Made by a program: the position numbers and the translations under genes. Positions 1 to 9,731 of a stretch of 53,559 nt of DNA are shown piece after piece; within the stretch, counting starts at the first letter, position 1, and every line of letters starts with the position of its first letter. The DNA lies in NCBI GenBank assembly GCA_024276275.1, contig JAJRXM010000017.1, positions 1 to 53,559 on the forward strand, written 5' to 3'. The stretch comes from Candidatus Zixiibacteriota bacterium. GTDB taxonomy: Bacteria; Zixibacteria; MSB-5A5; GN15; FEB-12. Below the pieces are notes generated by a model that was given only the letters and a program-made list of their open reading frames with translations, made no database searches and was not told where the DNA came from.

Positions 1-117
1 GCGGAGCTTGATACACTTTTGAACAGAACTGATTCTTTCTTTTTCTCTGCATGTACAGATTCTGATAACATCTGATATTCTCCATACCGCCCTACTTACA
101 CGTTTCAACTTTCTGTC

Positions 118-597
118 TCACTTATATTGGCACGGAGGGGAATTAGAACTTGGAAGCGTCGCAGGTGAGTATACACCAAAATCTGTTGTATAAGATAATT
201 GATAAATATTATATGGTTGAGTTGTTAAGGTTAGAGTGTTCCCGGTGGGGTCTCCTGTGACAGCAAAGTAAATAGACACTAAAGCACCGGTGTCCGGGGG
301 AAGATCCGGTAAACTTCTGTCAGTTGATGATACCAATCTTAATGCGATGCGATTATTTAATGAATCAACATTTGCCGCTTCAGCTATATTGAAATAGTCT
401 GTACGATGTCCCGAAGTGGAAATTGAGAGATAATCCAAATTAAATGCCTCCGATGACCAACTGATAGGGATATCAAACTGCGAAACAGGCAAAGAATTGC
501 GAGCCAAAATATCTATTCGCATAGTGTCCTTTTCTATTCCAATCAGTTGAGACGAAAACCCTACAGTATCAGCCACTACACGTACAGGTGTCAGCAT
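118..597 (-). pseudogene. Cohesin-like C-terminal part of frameshifted M43 protease gene
   Basis: This open frame continues the protein encoded at 591-1829, but in a different frame. The upstream frame ends in STIFRGC-stop just after a PKD domain. This frame reads on from the same point as RMLTPVRVVADTVGF, so one lost base near 597-603 would restore a single protein of about 570 residues. The segment (MRIDILARNSLPVSQFDIPISW, then PPDTGALVSIYFAV) has the layout of cohesin-like beta-sandwich modules: a segment like N-x-x-P-I-S-x-F, then a late Gly-rich turn before a hydrophobic strand. No convincing start codon context exists at 597, which also argues that it is a continuation. It ends with TGA at 118. 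Nothing recognisable was found in the remaining 117 bases to the window edge. Confidence 0.5.
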
Positions 598-1829
598 CCG
601 CGAAATATAGTTGAGTCCAATGTCGAAGCAGTGAGAGTGATAGTGTAGGTTCCCGTATCCGGGAAGGAATGAGTCGGTGACTGTTCAGTAGAAAAAGTAC
701 CGTTACCGAAATCCCAATTCCAGTCGAGGATAGCAACATCCGAAGTTCCTGTGAAGTTAACCGTAAGTGGGAGATTACCAATAGTCAGGTCAGCGTCTGT
801 TTGTGCATGTAGACAAATATCGCCATATCCGTCTTGGTCGGCATCAATTTGAGCCGGATTGTAAATCTGAGGACAATTATCGACGACATCAAGAATACTG
901 TCACCATCATAGTCCGAACTGTCAAAGAGAAACAATTCCGTACGTAGGTTTAACAATGTCCAAATCTGTTTGTCAATTTGTTCCTGTGTGAAAATATCTT
1001 TGCAAACCTTGTTTGAATAAGACATAATATTGTTTACCGGCGGATTGTAGGTTTGACTGCCGCATCCGGGTAGTGTTGTTATCTCGTTGTTATAGATACA
1101 AGAATCTGAAACTCTATTCTGGAGAGTCGGGTCTGCAGAAGTTGAGCATAATAAGTCCCCGGCTGTCGAACAGTTTGAACCGTCAGGGCATTCGGCACCA
1201 AATGCAGTTTCGTGGGTGTGATACAAGAAAAAATAATGACCGACTTTGTGTGTAATAGTCGAACTTTCTCCAGGGAGACCAGAACACCAACTATTCATAA
1301 TAATCCCCTGCACCGGTGAACTCGGAAACGACGACAAACCGCAGAAAGGAACATTATCAACAAACCAGATATTGAGAGTGTTGGTTACAACATCTCGCTG
1401 TCGTAAGAGATTGACCATCTCAAGCGTATTTGTATTGTAGAAAAAGCTGTCACTATGAATTTCATTTTTGTAATATTCGTTCCCGTAGAGAAAGCGGAAA
1501 AAGCGAAAACCGACTTGTTCGTAATGCATATTGAGATCAATCTGGGTTTGGTTTAGTTGCTCATCAGTGATACCTCCGGTACCGTCACTTCGACGAACTA
1601 CATGGAAAGTGACAGGTACATAGTACAATGTAGCAGCTTTTTTACTGTACTGATATGATATGCCGCTCAAGTAATCAGGAAGAGAATTTTGCAGTGCCAT
1701 TATTTCGGGTGTAACTATCGTCCCGCATTCTTCAGAAATTTCAGAAGGTACAACAGTTACTGCCAAGGCTGTGACAATAAGAGCAGTAAATAACATTTTT
1801 TTTAATCGAGAGTATAAAAGAACCATCAT
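591..1829 (-). CDS. Secreted M43 (pappalysin-like) metalloprotease, catalytic Glu lost, 3' frameshift
   Basis: The product has an N-terminal signal peptide (hydrophobic stretch about residues 12-27), an M43-type zinc protease domain, a thrombospondin type 3 repeat (DYDGDSILDVVDNCPQIYNP, about residues 307-340) and a PKD domain ending the frame. The zinc motif reads THKVGHYFFLYHTHE: His194, His198 and His204 are kept. The family HExxHxxGxxH motif has Lys195 in place of the catalytic Glu and Phe201 in place of Gly. The Met-turn is present (NNIMSYS). As written, the enzyme should bind zinc but not hydrolyse peptides. The frame is broken after the PKD domain; the missing module lies at 118-597. 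The start at 1829 is the first Met of an MM pair and has no clear ribosome site. The gene is divergent from the envelope operon. Together, the lost catalytic residue and the frameshift suggest a decaying gene. Confidence 0.75.
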   Translation of the reverse strand: MMVLLYSRLKKMLFTALIVTALAVTVVPSEISEECGTIVTPEIMALQNSLPDYLSGISYQYSKKAATLYYVPVTFHVVRRSDGTGGITDEQLNQTQIDLNMHYEQVGFRFFRFLYGNEYYKNEIHSDSFFYNTNTLEMVNLLRQRDVVTNTLNIWFVDNVPFCGLSSFPSSPVQGIIMNSWCSGLPGESSTITHKVGHYFFLYHTHETAFGAECPDGSNCSTAGDLLCSTSADPTLQNRVSDSCIYNNEITTLPGCGSQTYNPPVNNIMSYSNKVCKDIFTQEQIDKQIWTLLNLRTELFLFDSSDYDGDSILDVVDNCPQIYNPAQIDADQDGYGDICLHAQTDADLTIGNLPLTVNFTGTSDVAILDWNWDFGNGTFSTEQSPTHSFPDTGTYTITLTASTLDSTIFRGC

Positions 1830-2297
1830 TATATTAGTATGACTTTTGAATGCCTGTTTCGTACATCATCTCTTAATTTGAAATAGTATACTAATATATT
1901 TATACAATGAGATATGGTATTGTTACATTCTTTGTTTTTCTTTTCTTCATTTTTGTTCGTCATTTATGTAAATCCTGACCAATGAAAGTTACCGACATTT
2001 TAATCTTAATATAAAATTAACAGAATCTAAACATAGGTTTAACAATTCTCTAACATCTAACAACTAGTATACATTATAATGTTCTGTCAGTAAATAAATA
2101 TGTTAACTATACAACAAGTTCTTAAAGCTATTCATGATTACCTCGTTCTATATACAATAAGTTTTATGTTTCTATAAGTATGAAAGAGTATGAATCAATT
2201 ACTCATAGTTGTATATAAATAGTACTCTTTTTAAATTTATATAAAATATTGTTTAGTAATGTCGAAATAAGTAACACTAAATTTATAGGAGAATTTA
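1830..2297. other. Divergent AT-rich intergenic region
   Basis: This 468-base gap lies between the minus-strand M43 gene and the plus-strand envelope operon. It is very AT-rich. The only firm element seen is a ribosome site (TAGGAG) ending about 8 bases before the ATG at 2298. No promoter could be called with confidence, and no small gene or RNA is apparent. Confidence 0.5.
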
Positions 2298-2816
2298 ATG
2301 ATAAAAAACAAAACATCAATAGTTTTGGTGTTTACGGTTCTGCTGTTTTTAATTTGTTTATTGCCAATAAATATTAAAGCAGATGATGTTATTGGTACTG
2401 TAACTGATAGTGACACCGGGGTTCCATTACCTAACGTGGTCGTTAAAATTTTAGAAACCGGAGATAGCACTAAAACGGATAACAACGGTAATTATTTTAT
2501 ACCTAATGTTGTTAACGGATCTTATACATTATTAGTTGGGGCTTTAAACTATACGCCATTAGTATTCACTCGAACAATAGGTAGTTGTTGTGTCGGAATA
2601 AGAGGGAATGTAAACGGAGATCCGGCAGATCAGATTGATATATCTGATTTAGTTTTTCTAGTCGGGTTTATGTTTCAAAGTGGTGTGATACCTCCTTGTA
2701 TGGAGGAGGCAGATATCAATGGCTCCGGAGGAGTTGCTCCAATTGACATCAGTGATCTTGTTACTTTGGTAGCATATATGTTTCAAGGTGGAACGGATCC
2801 TTCGCCATGTTTCTAA
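2298..2816 (+). CDS. Secreted carboxypeptidase-regulatory-like protein with dockerin tail
   Basis: This 172-residue secreted protein has a signal peptide (about residues 1-28, ending NIKADD). A carboxypeptidase-D regulatory-like beta-sandwich follows (VIGTVTDSDTGVPLPNVVV...NGNYFIPNVVNGSYTL, about 31-85). A CC-hinge (GSCCVGIRGNVNGD) leads into two dockerin type I-like calcium loops, each followed by an IDISDLV.LV helix, ending in a Cys. Such tails are common on exported FCB proteins and probably mediate attachment or folding, although no partner is proven. A good ribosome site (AGGAG) precedes the ATG. It is the first gene of a same-strand run reaching 10814. The next gene starts 35 bases downstream and has a near-identical ribosome-site context (ggagaattta). 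Confidence 0.8.
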   Translation: MIKNKTSIVLVFTVLLFLICLLPINIKADDVIGTVTDSDTGVPLPNVVVKILETGDSTKTDNNGNYFIPNVVNGSYTLLVGALNYTPLVFTRTIGSCCVGIRGNVNGDPADQIDISDLVFLVGFMFQSGVIPPCMEEADINGSGGVAPIDISDLVTLVAYMFQGGTDPSPCF

Positions 2817-2851
2817 AACGAACTCTATATACAAATTTTGGAGAATTTAAA

Positions 2852-4375
2852 ATGAAAGTTACAAATATTATTATATTGTTGACTCTTTTATTACTCGTAA
2901 CTCCTGTTACGAAATCTGATACAACTTATGTGAATGTTGATATAGTACCTTATGGTACATTTACCGGTAACGTTCAAATAGGTGGATCTGATCATTCCGG
3001 AACTTTTATCTCTGTCTCGGGGACTAATATTGTAGGTGTAACTGATGCTTTTGGCGATTATACAATTATCGGTGTTCCAATTGGAGTTTATAATTTAACG
3101 TTTACAAAATGCGGTTATACGAATAAAACAATCAACAATCAATTCATCGCATCAGCCGGTCAAGTTAATACGGTTCCGTCGACTACCTTATCAGCAGATA
3201 ATAATACTGAAATTCAACTCTTTGGGGTAGCGATGGCATCCTACACATATGATGACTTTACTTCTGCGATATCGCAGTTTACTGCACTAATAAATAGTAC
3301 TCCTACAGGGGTGTATGCTCCGCTTGTTCGCTATAGACTAGGACTATCATATGCCAATCTTGATAATCTTGATTCAGCTATTTCAAATTTTAGTCAATGT
3401 ATCAATGATTTTCCCTCTGATTCTATTGTACCGATGGCATATTATTGGCGTGGTGTGTATAAAGCAGCACAAAATGATTTTAACGGTGCCTTAAGTGAAT
3501 ATCAATTTGTTGTAAACAATTTCCCTACCAGTACTGTCGCAGGGAGAGCTCAATATAGAATTGGAAGAACTTACGAAGATTTGAATAATACAACTGCTGC
3601 TATAGCTGCTTATCAATCGGTTGAAACAAATTATCCACTCTCATCAGATGTTACATCGGCAATTTTTAATGCCGGATGGTTATACTATACCAGTGATAAC
3701 TTTTCATCTGCAATTGTTGAATTTAGCAATCTTGTAACGAGCTATCCTACTTCTGTTGAAGCGGAAAAAGCAAGTTATTACAAAGGTATGTGTTATTATA
3801 ATCAGGAGAATTTTACACAAGCTCTTGCTGAATTTAATAGTTCTATCACATCATATCCTGCGGGCGATAAACTTACTGATTGTTGGTATTATCGGTCTAA
3901 TTGTAAATATAAGCTTGAAGGTTATACTTATTTAGATGCCAAAGCAGACTATCAATATATTGTGACAAATTTCCCGAGTTCTGATAGAGCACCTCATGCA
4001 AGATATTACTTAGGAAGTTGTGAATATAATTTAGATAATTATACCGTAGCATTAACTCTTTATCAAAGTTTTTTGACAAATGAACCAACTAATGATTGGG
4101 TTCCGCAAGCTGTCTATAAAATTGCTACAACATATTATAAAAACGGTGATTATGCTCTTGCTCTCGCTCAATACACAGCATTTTATAACACCTATGGAAA
4201 TGATAAAGATGCCGGTGATGCTCATTATTGGGCAGGAAAATGCAATGAGAAACTTTTAAATGATATAGCGGCTCATGATGAATACTGTACTGTTATTTTG
4301 CAATATCCAAATTGTTCAAAAATCAGTAATGCTATAACAAGAAGAGACTTAATCGGATTGGCTACATGTCCATAA
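2852..4375 (+). CDS. Exported TPR protein with N-terminal regulatory-like beta-sandwich
   Basis: The start is placed at 2852 because the residues from there (MKVTNIIILLTLLLLVTPVTKS) form a signal peptide, and GGAG lies about 9 bases upstream; the longer open frame from 2807 overlaps the previous gene. The mature 507-residue chain begins with a carboxypeptidase-regulatory-like module (GTNIVGVTDAFGDYTIIGVP). It continues with about nine tetratricopeptide-like repeats of the YbgF/BamD style (YRLGLSYANLDNLDSAISNF; YRIGRTYEDLNNTTAAIAAY; YYLGSCEYNLDNYTVALTLY). Such periplasmic TPR proteins act as scaffolds for envelope assembly. The stop codon overlaps the start of the transglutaminase-like gene by 10 bases (atgtccataa), indicating translational coupling. 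Confidence 0.75.
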   Translation: MKVTNIIILLTLLLLVTPVTKSDTTYVNVDIVPYGTFTGNVQIGGSDHSGTFISVSGTNIVGVTDAFGDYTIIGVPIGVYNLTFTKCGYTNKTINNQFIASAGQVNTVPSTTLSADNNTEIQLFGVAMASYTYDDFTSAISQFTALINSTPTGVYAPLVRYRLGLSYANLDNLDSAISNFSQCINDFPSDSIVPMAYYWRGVYKAAQNDFNGALSEYQFVVNNFPTSTVAGRAQYRIGRTYEDLNNTTAAIAAYQSVETNYPLSSDVTSAIFNAGWLYYTSDNFSSAIVEFSNLVTSYPTSVEAEKASYYKGMCYYNQENFTQALAEFNSSITSYPAGDKLTDCWYYRSNCKYKLEGYTYLDAKADYQYIVTNFPSSDRAPHARYYLGSCEYNLDNYTVALTLYQSFLTNEPTNDWVPQAVYKIATTYYKNGDYALALAQYTAFYNTYGNDKDAGDAHYWAGKCNEKLLNDIAAHDEYCTVILQYPNCSKISNAITRRDLIGLATCP

Positions 4376-5967
4376 ATCGCCTGACAGCATCAAAATTACT
4401 CATCGGAGTACTTCCGGCTTTGCTTATTTTAGCTGCTTCGGCAGTTGCGATGTATAAGATAAAATTTCTTGGATATAATCTTGAAGCTGTAACACAATCC
4501 GAGAGTTATCATCTTGAAATGGTTATGGATTTTAACGGTCATAGCTCTCCGGTGGAGATTAGCATGGCATTACCTAAAAGTCTTCCGAATCAAACAGTAA
4601 GTGATGAAGCCTTTGGATCTGAAGATTTAAAATTTAGTTTTCAAAAAACAGGTATAAACCGGCGAGGAAAATGGAGCTCTAGTTCTATTGAGGGTAAACG
4701 GCAACTTAATTATACCGCTACTATAATAACGAAGAACATTAAATATGAAATTGATTCTACGGTAATGCTTTCGCAGCAGATTCCAAATAATGCGGCACTC
4801 TATTTGTTACCTGACAGAATGATTCAATCGGAAGATCCTGCAATCAATGTCTTAGCAGATTCTTTACATTTATCAAGCGATAGTTCTGTATTATATAATA
4901 GTAAAATCATTTATGAGTTTGCAACATTCGGTTTGAAGTATGTAAGATATTCGGGAACTATTGATGCGGTAACTGCCTATCATCTCAATGAAGCATCTTG
5001 TGGTGGAAAATCCCGTATAATGGCGGCATTAGCAAGGAACTTAGGTATTCCGGCCCGATTAGTAGGTGGGAAAATATTATCTTCCGGTCAATCAAAAGCA
5101 ACTCATATTTGGGTTGAGTTTTTTGTTAATGGATATTGGGTGCCGTTTTGTCCAACAAATAAATATTTTGCTGAAATTCCTTCTAATTATTTGATATTAT
5201 ACTATGGTGAGGTACCATTTATCACCCATACAAAAGATATCAATTTTAAATATTACTTTAATCTAAAAAAACGATTAACTTCGACTGTTGCCGGTCTTAA
5301 TAAGTTAAAAAAGAATCCTCTTGATATACTAAATATATGGGCTACATTCAAAAAAGTTGCTATTTCATTAGAGCTGTTAAAAATAATTATCATGTTACCT
5401 ATTGGAATTTTAGCTGTTGTCTTTTTTAGAAATATTGTAGGACTCGAAACTTTCGGTACATTTATGCCTGCACTTATAGCTATCGGGTTTCGGGATACCG
5501 GGCTATGGAACGGTATGTTATTGTTTTCATTGATAATGTGTTTTGGGTCGGTGGTTAGGATTGTCTTGGATAAGCTACATCTATTGCACACTCCTCGTTT
5601 GGCAATTCTACTCTCTACTGTTGTTTTGTTTAATCTTGCTTTGACTGCTGTCGGAGTTTCGTTAGGATTTCTCAACTTTGCCCGAGTTGCTCTGTTTCCG
5701 ATGATTATCCTGACGCTGACTGTTGAACGTCTTTCTATTATAACTGAAGAATCAGGTATTTGGAACGCATTGCGTATCGCATTATTGACAATGATTGTTG
5801 CATCATCATCTTATGCAATTATGTCTTCTAGATTTCTACAATCAATTGTCATTACTTTCCCTGAAACAATTTTAGTGGTGATTGCGATATATATTTATAT
5901 CGGTCGATATAGTGGATTTCGGTTGATCGAATTTACTCGTTTCAAACACCTATTAGTAAGGTCTTAA
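4366..5967 (+). CDS. Transglutaminase-like protein fused to a C-terminal 7TM domain
   Basis: The architecture matches the family known as 'inactive transglutaminase fused to seven transmembrane helices'. There is one N-terminal membrane helix (about residues 10-29), a periplasmic region, a transglutaminase-like core (about 190-280) and a hydrophobic multi-helix domain from about 345 to the end. The core keeps Cys in EASCGGKSRIMAALARNLG and His in KATHIWVEFFVNGYW. The third catalytic position reads CPTN rather than a clear Asp, so activity is uncertain. In known genomes this family is genetically linked to RimK-like ATP-grasp ligases, as here: the ligase starts 3 bases after this stop. I infer a membrane module that handles a peptide or amino-acid product of the ligase. 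Confidence 0.85.
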   Translation: MSINRLTASKLLIGVLPALLILAASAVAMYKIKFLGYNLEAVTQSESYHLEMVMDFNGHSSPVEISMALPKSLPNQTVSDEAFGSEDLKFSFQKTGINRRGKWSSSSIEGKRQLNYTATIITKNIKYEIDSTVMLSQQIPNNAALYLLPDRMIQSEDPAINVLADSLHLSSDSSVLYNSKIIYEFATFGLKYVRYSGTIDAVTAYHLNEASCGGKSRIMAALARNLGIPARLVGGKILSSGQSKATHIWVEFFVNGYWVPFCPTNKYFAEIPSNYLILYYGEVPFITHTKDINFKYYFNLKKRLTSTVAGLNKLKKNPLDILNIWATFKKVAISLELLKIIIMLPIGILAVVFFRNIVGLETFGTFMPALIAIGFRDTGLWNGMLLFSLIMCFGSVVRIVLDKLHLLHTPRLAILLSTVVLFNLALTAVGVSLGFLNFARVALFPMIILTLTVERLSIITEESGIWNALRIALLTMIVASSSYAIMSSRFLQSIVITFPETILVVIAIYIYIGRYSGFRLIEFTRFKHLLVRS

Positions 5968-5969
5968 TT

Positions 5970-6848
5970 ATGGCTCTCTTAGATATATTCAAAAAACTTC
6001 CTTCTAAAAAAGGGATTATAGGTATTAATAAAAGAAATTTGGATTTAATTTATACTCATAATAAACGAACCTTTTTCCCAAATGTTGACAACAAACTACT
6101 CTGCAAGAAAGTATTAAAAGAGCATAATATACCTGTACCTAAAACATTGTATGTAGTTGATTCTCCAAGAATGCTCAAAAAATGGAAACCTGAGCTTGCA
6201 TCGCTTAATCATTTTGTTATTAAACCAAATCGTGGGTTTGGAGGGAACGGTATTAAGCTTATAAAAAGAATAGATGATATTTTTTATAGTTCAGGTGAAG
6301 AAATTACACAAGATGATATCAATTTCCACTTACAACACATATGTAATGGTGCCTTTTCTATCGATAATACTTCAGATACAGCTTATTGTGAAGAGACAAT
6401 AACCAACCATCCGGAACTTTCTCTGTTTACTTTAGACGGACAAGAAGGTATTACAGATATTCGAATAATTTATCAAGACAATTTCCCTCTTATGGCTATG
6501 TTGCGTGCCCCCACAAAAGAATCAGATGGGAAAGCCAACCTGCACCAAGGAGGAATTGGAATTGGTATCGATTTACATTCTTCTTTGACTACAAACGGAT
6601 GTCATAAGAACAATTTTATTACAGAACATCCTGACAACAAAACAGTTCTCAAAGGACACGAGATTCCATTTTTTCAAGAGATGTTGGAGTATGGGGCAAA
6701 GATAAGTGATATCGTAAACTTAGGTTATATTGGTGTTGATTTTGTATGTGATGCCACCCAAGGTGCATTGGTTTTGGAAGTAAATGCTCGTCCGGGTCTT
6801 AATATCCAATTAGCTAATCAAGATGGTTTAGGAACTAAAATAAAATGA
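5970..6848 (+). CDS. RimK-related ATP-grasp alpha-L-glutamate ligase-like protein
   Basis: This 292-residue cytosolic protein belongs to the alpha-L-glutamate ligase-related ATP-grasp family. Visible elements are the N-terminal GINKRNLDLIYTHN segment, DNKLLCKKVLKEHNIPVPKT, the nucleotide-binding strand and glycine-rich loop HFVIKPNRGFGGNGIKLI, and the metal-binding C-terminal strand GVDFVCDATQGALVLEVNARPG with Asp, Glu and Asn in place. ATP-grasp ligases join a carboxylate to an amine through an acylphosphate; the substrate here is unknown. The pairing with the upstream 7TM transglutaminase-like gene is the recurrent arrangement described for this family. The stop TGA overlaps the next start (ATGA), which also proves that TGA is used as a stop in this genome. 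Confidence 0.85.
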   Translation: MALLDIFKKLPSKKGIIGINKRNLDLIYTHNKRTFFPNVDNKLLCKKVLKEHNIPVPKTLYVVDSPRMLKKWKPELASLNHFVIKPNRGFGGNGIKLIKRIDDIFYSSGEEITQDDINFHLQHICNGAFSIDNTSDTAYCEETITNHPELSLFTLDGQEGITDIRIIYQDNFPLMAMLRAPTKESDGKANLHQGGIGIGIDLHSSLTTNGCHKNNFITEHPDNKTVLKGHEIPFFQEMLEYGAKISDIVNLGYIGVDFVCDATQGALVLEVNARPGLNIQLANQDGLGTKIK

Positions 6849-8569
6849 AATACTATATATTAAATATTGTAGCATGGGTTGCTGCTGTTTGTGTTATTAT
6901 CTTTGCTGTTGTAAGTTCCGGTTCTTTTCAAGATTCGCGTATAAAAATAATTCACATCAGTAACCAATCTTCTATTGATACTTCTACTGATATGCAAGGA
7001 GATACAGAAAAATCAAAGAAGTCTACCCTTGATGAGACAGATAAGATTTTATTTACAAACGATAAATCTGATAGTTTAATTTATTATAGTTCCGTACCGG
7101 AAGCAGTTACGCTCAACGATTCGTCATTACTTTTTTTTGAAACGGGAAATTATAAAACTGCAATTGAGTTATTACAGGCTGCACTTAAATTAGACTCTGC
7201 CTATGCACGGGCTTACTATAATTTAGGTGTCGCAAATCACAGATCAAACAAGCTTGGGAATGCAATAAAGTTCTATAAAAAAGCATCTGATATAAGGCCG
7301 TATTATTACGAACCTACTTATAACTTAGGTGTTTTATATACATCTATAGATAAGAACCTTGAAGCAATTAAATGGTTTAAAAAAGCTGCCTCAATCAAGG
7401 GGAATCGTACCTCAGCATCGGCACATTATAATTTAGGGATATTATATAAAAAAATAAATAAACTTGTAAAATCCGAAGCAAGTTATCGTGAAGCACTACG
7501 ATTGAGACCGGATTATATAGAAGCTCGTTTTAACCTTGCTCTTTTAAAGATAGATCAAGATGACTGCCAAGCAGGCGTGAAAGAACTTGAAAAATGTAAA
7601 AATCTTGGTTTCAATAAACCAAAACTCTATCGAAACCTTGGGTTATGTTACAATAAGCTTGGACAGTATGAAAAAGCAGTTTTATCATATCAAAAAAGAG
7701 CAGAACTTGAAAATAGTGCTGTGGCATGGTATAATCTGGCAATCTTAAATAAAAAAATCGGTAAATTTGATGCTGCTGTTAATGCTTATGTACGCTGTCT
7801 TGAAACTGATAGCACTTATTATCAAGCCAGTTATAATTTAGCGGCATTGTATAATAAGTTGGACAAAAAAGACAGTGCCTTATTTTATTATCAACAAGCA
7901 GTTACTTTAAATACTAATTACTCAAAGGCTTTTTATAATATTGCTTTATTACATTATGCAAATAGACAATTTGATTCAGCAATAACATATTATAATCGCG
8001 TAATAGAATTAGACCCCGAAAATATGAAGGCTCTTTATAATCTCGGCTTATCCTATAATAAAATAAATAAACTTCAAGATGCTGCCGATATATATACAAA
8101 GCTAATTGATAGTGATCCAACTAATACAAAAGGACTTTATAACTTAGGTACTGCCTATCTAAAACTCGGAATTTTTGATTCCGCCTTAGTATGTTTTAAT
8201 CGTCTCGTAAATCTATCACAAGAACCAAAAGCATTTTACAACAGAGCTAAAGTGTATAGTGAACTTGGCGATTTTGGCAAAGCAAAGCTTGATTATGAAA
8301 AGGCAATTGAATTAAAAGTTGACTACGCCAAAGCTTATCACAACTTAGCCATCTTACAAGAAAAATCAGAAAATTATACTAAAGCGGTTATTTTGCTTAA
8401 TAAAGCAATTGAATACGATTCAAAAAATTGGAAGACGCATTGGAAGTTAGGGCAAGTTTTAGTTAAAATGAACCGAATTGATGACGCCATGAATGAATAT
8501 GCAATGGCGGCGAATAATAAGCCGTCTTCGAAAAAATTTAAAAAAGAATATGATGAATTATTTAAATAG
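6845..8569 (+). CDS. Membrane-anchored multi-TPR protein
   Basis: This 574-residue protein has one N-terminal membrane helix (about residues 5-25), a low-complexity Ser/Asp/Lys linker, and from about residue 85 a near-continuous array of some 13-14 tetratricopeptide repeats (AYYNLGVANHRSNKLGNAIKFY; AHYNLGILYKKINKLVKSEASY; ALYNLGLSYNKINKLQDAADIY). It is probably anchored in the inner membrane with the TPR superhelix in the periplasm, acting as a protein-protein scaffold for the operon's products. It overlaps the ATP-grasp gene by 4 bases. It lacks any catalytic domain that I recognise. Confidence 0.75.
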   Translation: MKYYILNIVAWVAAVCVIIFAVVSSGSFQDSRIKIIHISNQSSIDTSTDMQGDTEKSKKSTLDETDKILFTNDKSDSLIYYSSVPEAVTLNDSSLLFFETGNYKTAIELLQAALKLDSAYARAYYNLGVANHRSNKLGNAIKFYKKASDIRPYYYEPTYNLGVLYTSIDKNLEAIKWFKKAASIKGNRTSASAHYNLGILYKKINKLVKSEASYREALRLRPDYIEARFNLALLKIDQDDCQAGVKELEKCKNLGFNKPKLYRNLGLCYNKLGQYEKAVLSYQKRAELENSAVAWYNLAILNKKIGKFDAAVNAYVRCLETDSTYYQASYNLAALYNKLDKKDSALFYYQQAVTLNTNYSKAFYNIALLHYANRQFDSAITYYNRVIELDPENMKALYNLGLSYNKINKLQDAADIYTKLIDSDPTNTKGLYNLGTAYLKLGIFDSALVCFNRLVNLSQEPKAFYNRAKVYSELGDFGKAKLDYEKAIELKVDYAKAYHNLAILQEKSENYTKAVILLNKAIEYDSKNWKTHWKLGQVLVKMNRIDDAMNEYAMAANNKPSSKKFKKEYDELFK

Positions 8570-8588
8570 TAAAGCAAGGGGTGTTGCA

Positions 8589-9710
8589 ATGAACAAAATT
8601 ATCATTCTATTTATTAGTGTAAGTTTAATAACAGTATCCGGAATATCTGCATCTAATAACGACCTTGATATTGAACTTCAGTATGGAGGGTTCTATGAAT
8701 CAAATTTATATCATTCTTTTGCTGATTCTCTTGAAGCCGCTTCAATGCTCAATAATTTTAAAATGGATGTTTCCAAAAAAATAACACAGTCAAAACAATG
8801 GAACCACAAATTTACCGTATTTACAGATATGGATTTATATCCAAGCTACTCTAATCGTAATAAAACATCATTCGGTTTTGCGTATGAACCTGATTATAAA
8901 TACAGTAAAAAAGGAAAACTGTCGGGTGATTTTTCTTATTCTCGACGTAACAAAGACTTGATTGATGATAGCGGACAAATTCTTTCAAGAACTTTAAAGA
9001 AAAATGATTTAGACCTTAGTGTAAAAAATCGGTATAAATTCAACAAGTTGATTACCAAACAGTTTTTTTCATATGCCGACCATAATTATAATGAGACATA
9101 TGATACAAATAATGTCAAAGCTACATCGTATGATTATAGTTCTATATTTTTTGGTGGATCATTAAAATATAAATATAATAAAAAAATTACCGCTAAGTTT
9201 AAAATTATGTCTGAAAAAAGAAATTATAAAGAACGAAACACATATGCTGTTGTCACAGGTGTACGTGCCGGAGGTCGACTGGGAATTAGAGAATTTCGAG
9301 AAAATTCATATACTTTTCAAATAGAATACGAGTTTAACAAACAATATGCTGTAAGTTTTGATTCCGAATTCCGGCGTCGTTCAGAAAATTACGAAAATTT
9401 TTATGGGTATGACCAATGGCAGCAAAAAGCAGAGTTAAAACTTGGTCTTATTGAACATAACAATCTCAAAATTTCATTCAGAATTAAATCAAAAAACTAT
9501 GAGAATTATCATACAATCTATACTCGTGCAATCAGTCCTACTGAAAGAGTTACTATTGACTATACAGATTTTCAGATAAAAAATGAATATGAGTTTTCTC
9601 CCTCTTTCAGTTTTCTTTTGTTTGTAAGAAATTTTGATAAAACATCAAATGATCAAACTTTTGCTTATAAAGATATAACTATCGGAAGCGGTTTTACCTG
9701 GTCATACTAA
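8589..9710 (+). CDS. Predicted outer-membrane beta-barrel protein
   Basis: The start at 8589 is chosen because it has AAGGGG about 7 bases upstream and begins a signal peptide (MNKIIILFISVSLITVSGISAS); the open frame extends further upstream inside the previous gene. The 373-residue product is rich in alternating polar and aromatic strands separated by short Asp/Asn/Lys turns. It ends in an aromatic residue (GSGFTWSY), as expected for a BAM-inserted outer-membrane barrel. No named family could be assigned. Its place after two TPR scaffolds suggests the outer-membrane component of the same envelope system. Confidence 0.55.
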   Translation: MNKIIILFISVSLITVSGISASNNDLDIELQYGGFYESNLYHSFADSLEAASMLNNFKMDVSKKITQSKQWNHKFTVFTDMDLYPSYSNRNKTSFGFAYEPDYKYSKKGKLSGDFSYSRRNKDLIDDSGQILSRTLKKNDLDLSVKNRYKFNKLITKQFFSYADHNYNETYDTNNVKATSYDYSSIFFGGSLKYKYNKKITAKFKIMSEKRNYKERNTYAVVTGVRAGGRLGIREFRENSYTFQIEYEFNKQYAVSFDSEFRRRSENYENFYGYDQWQQKAELKLGLIEHNNLKISFRIKSKNYENYHTIYTRAISPTERVTIDYTDFQIKNEYEFSPSFSFLLFVRNFDKTSNDQTFAYKDITIGSGFTWSY

Positions 9711-9731
9711 TCTGCAAGTAGGAAATATGTT

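Noticed and set aside
5253-5675. Antisense open frame of 140 codons inside the 7TM gene
   Set aside because: The plus-strand gene matches a known family across this stretch; the antisense frame is a by-product of its composition.
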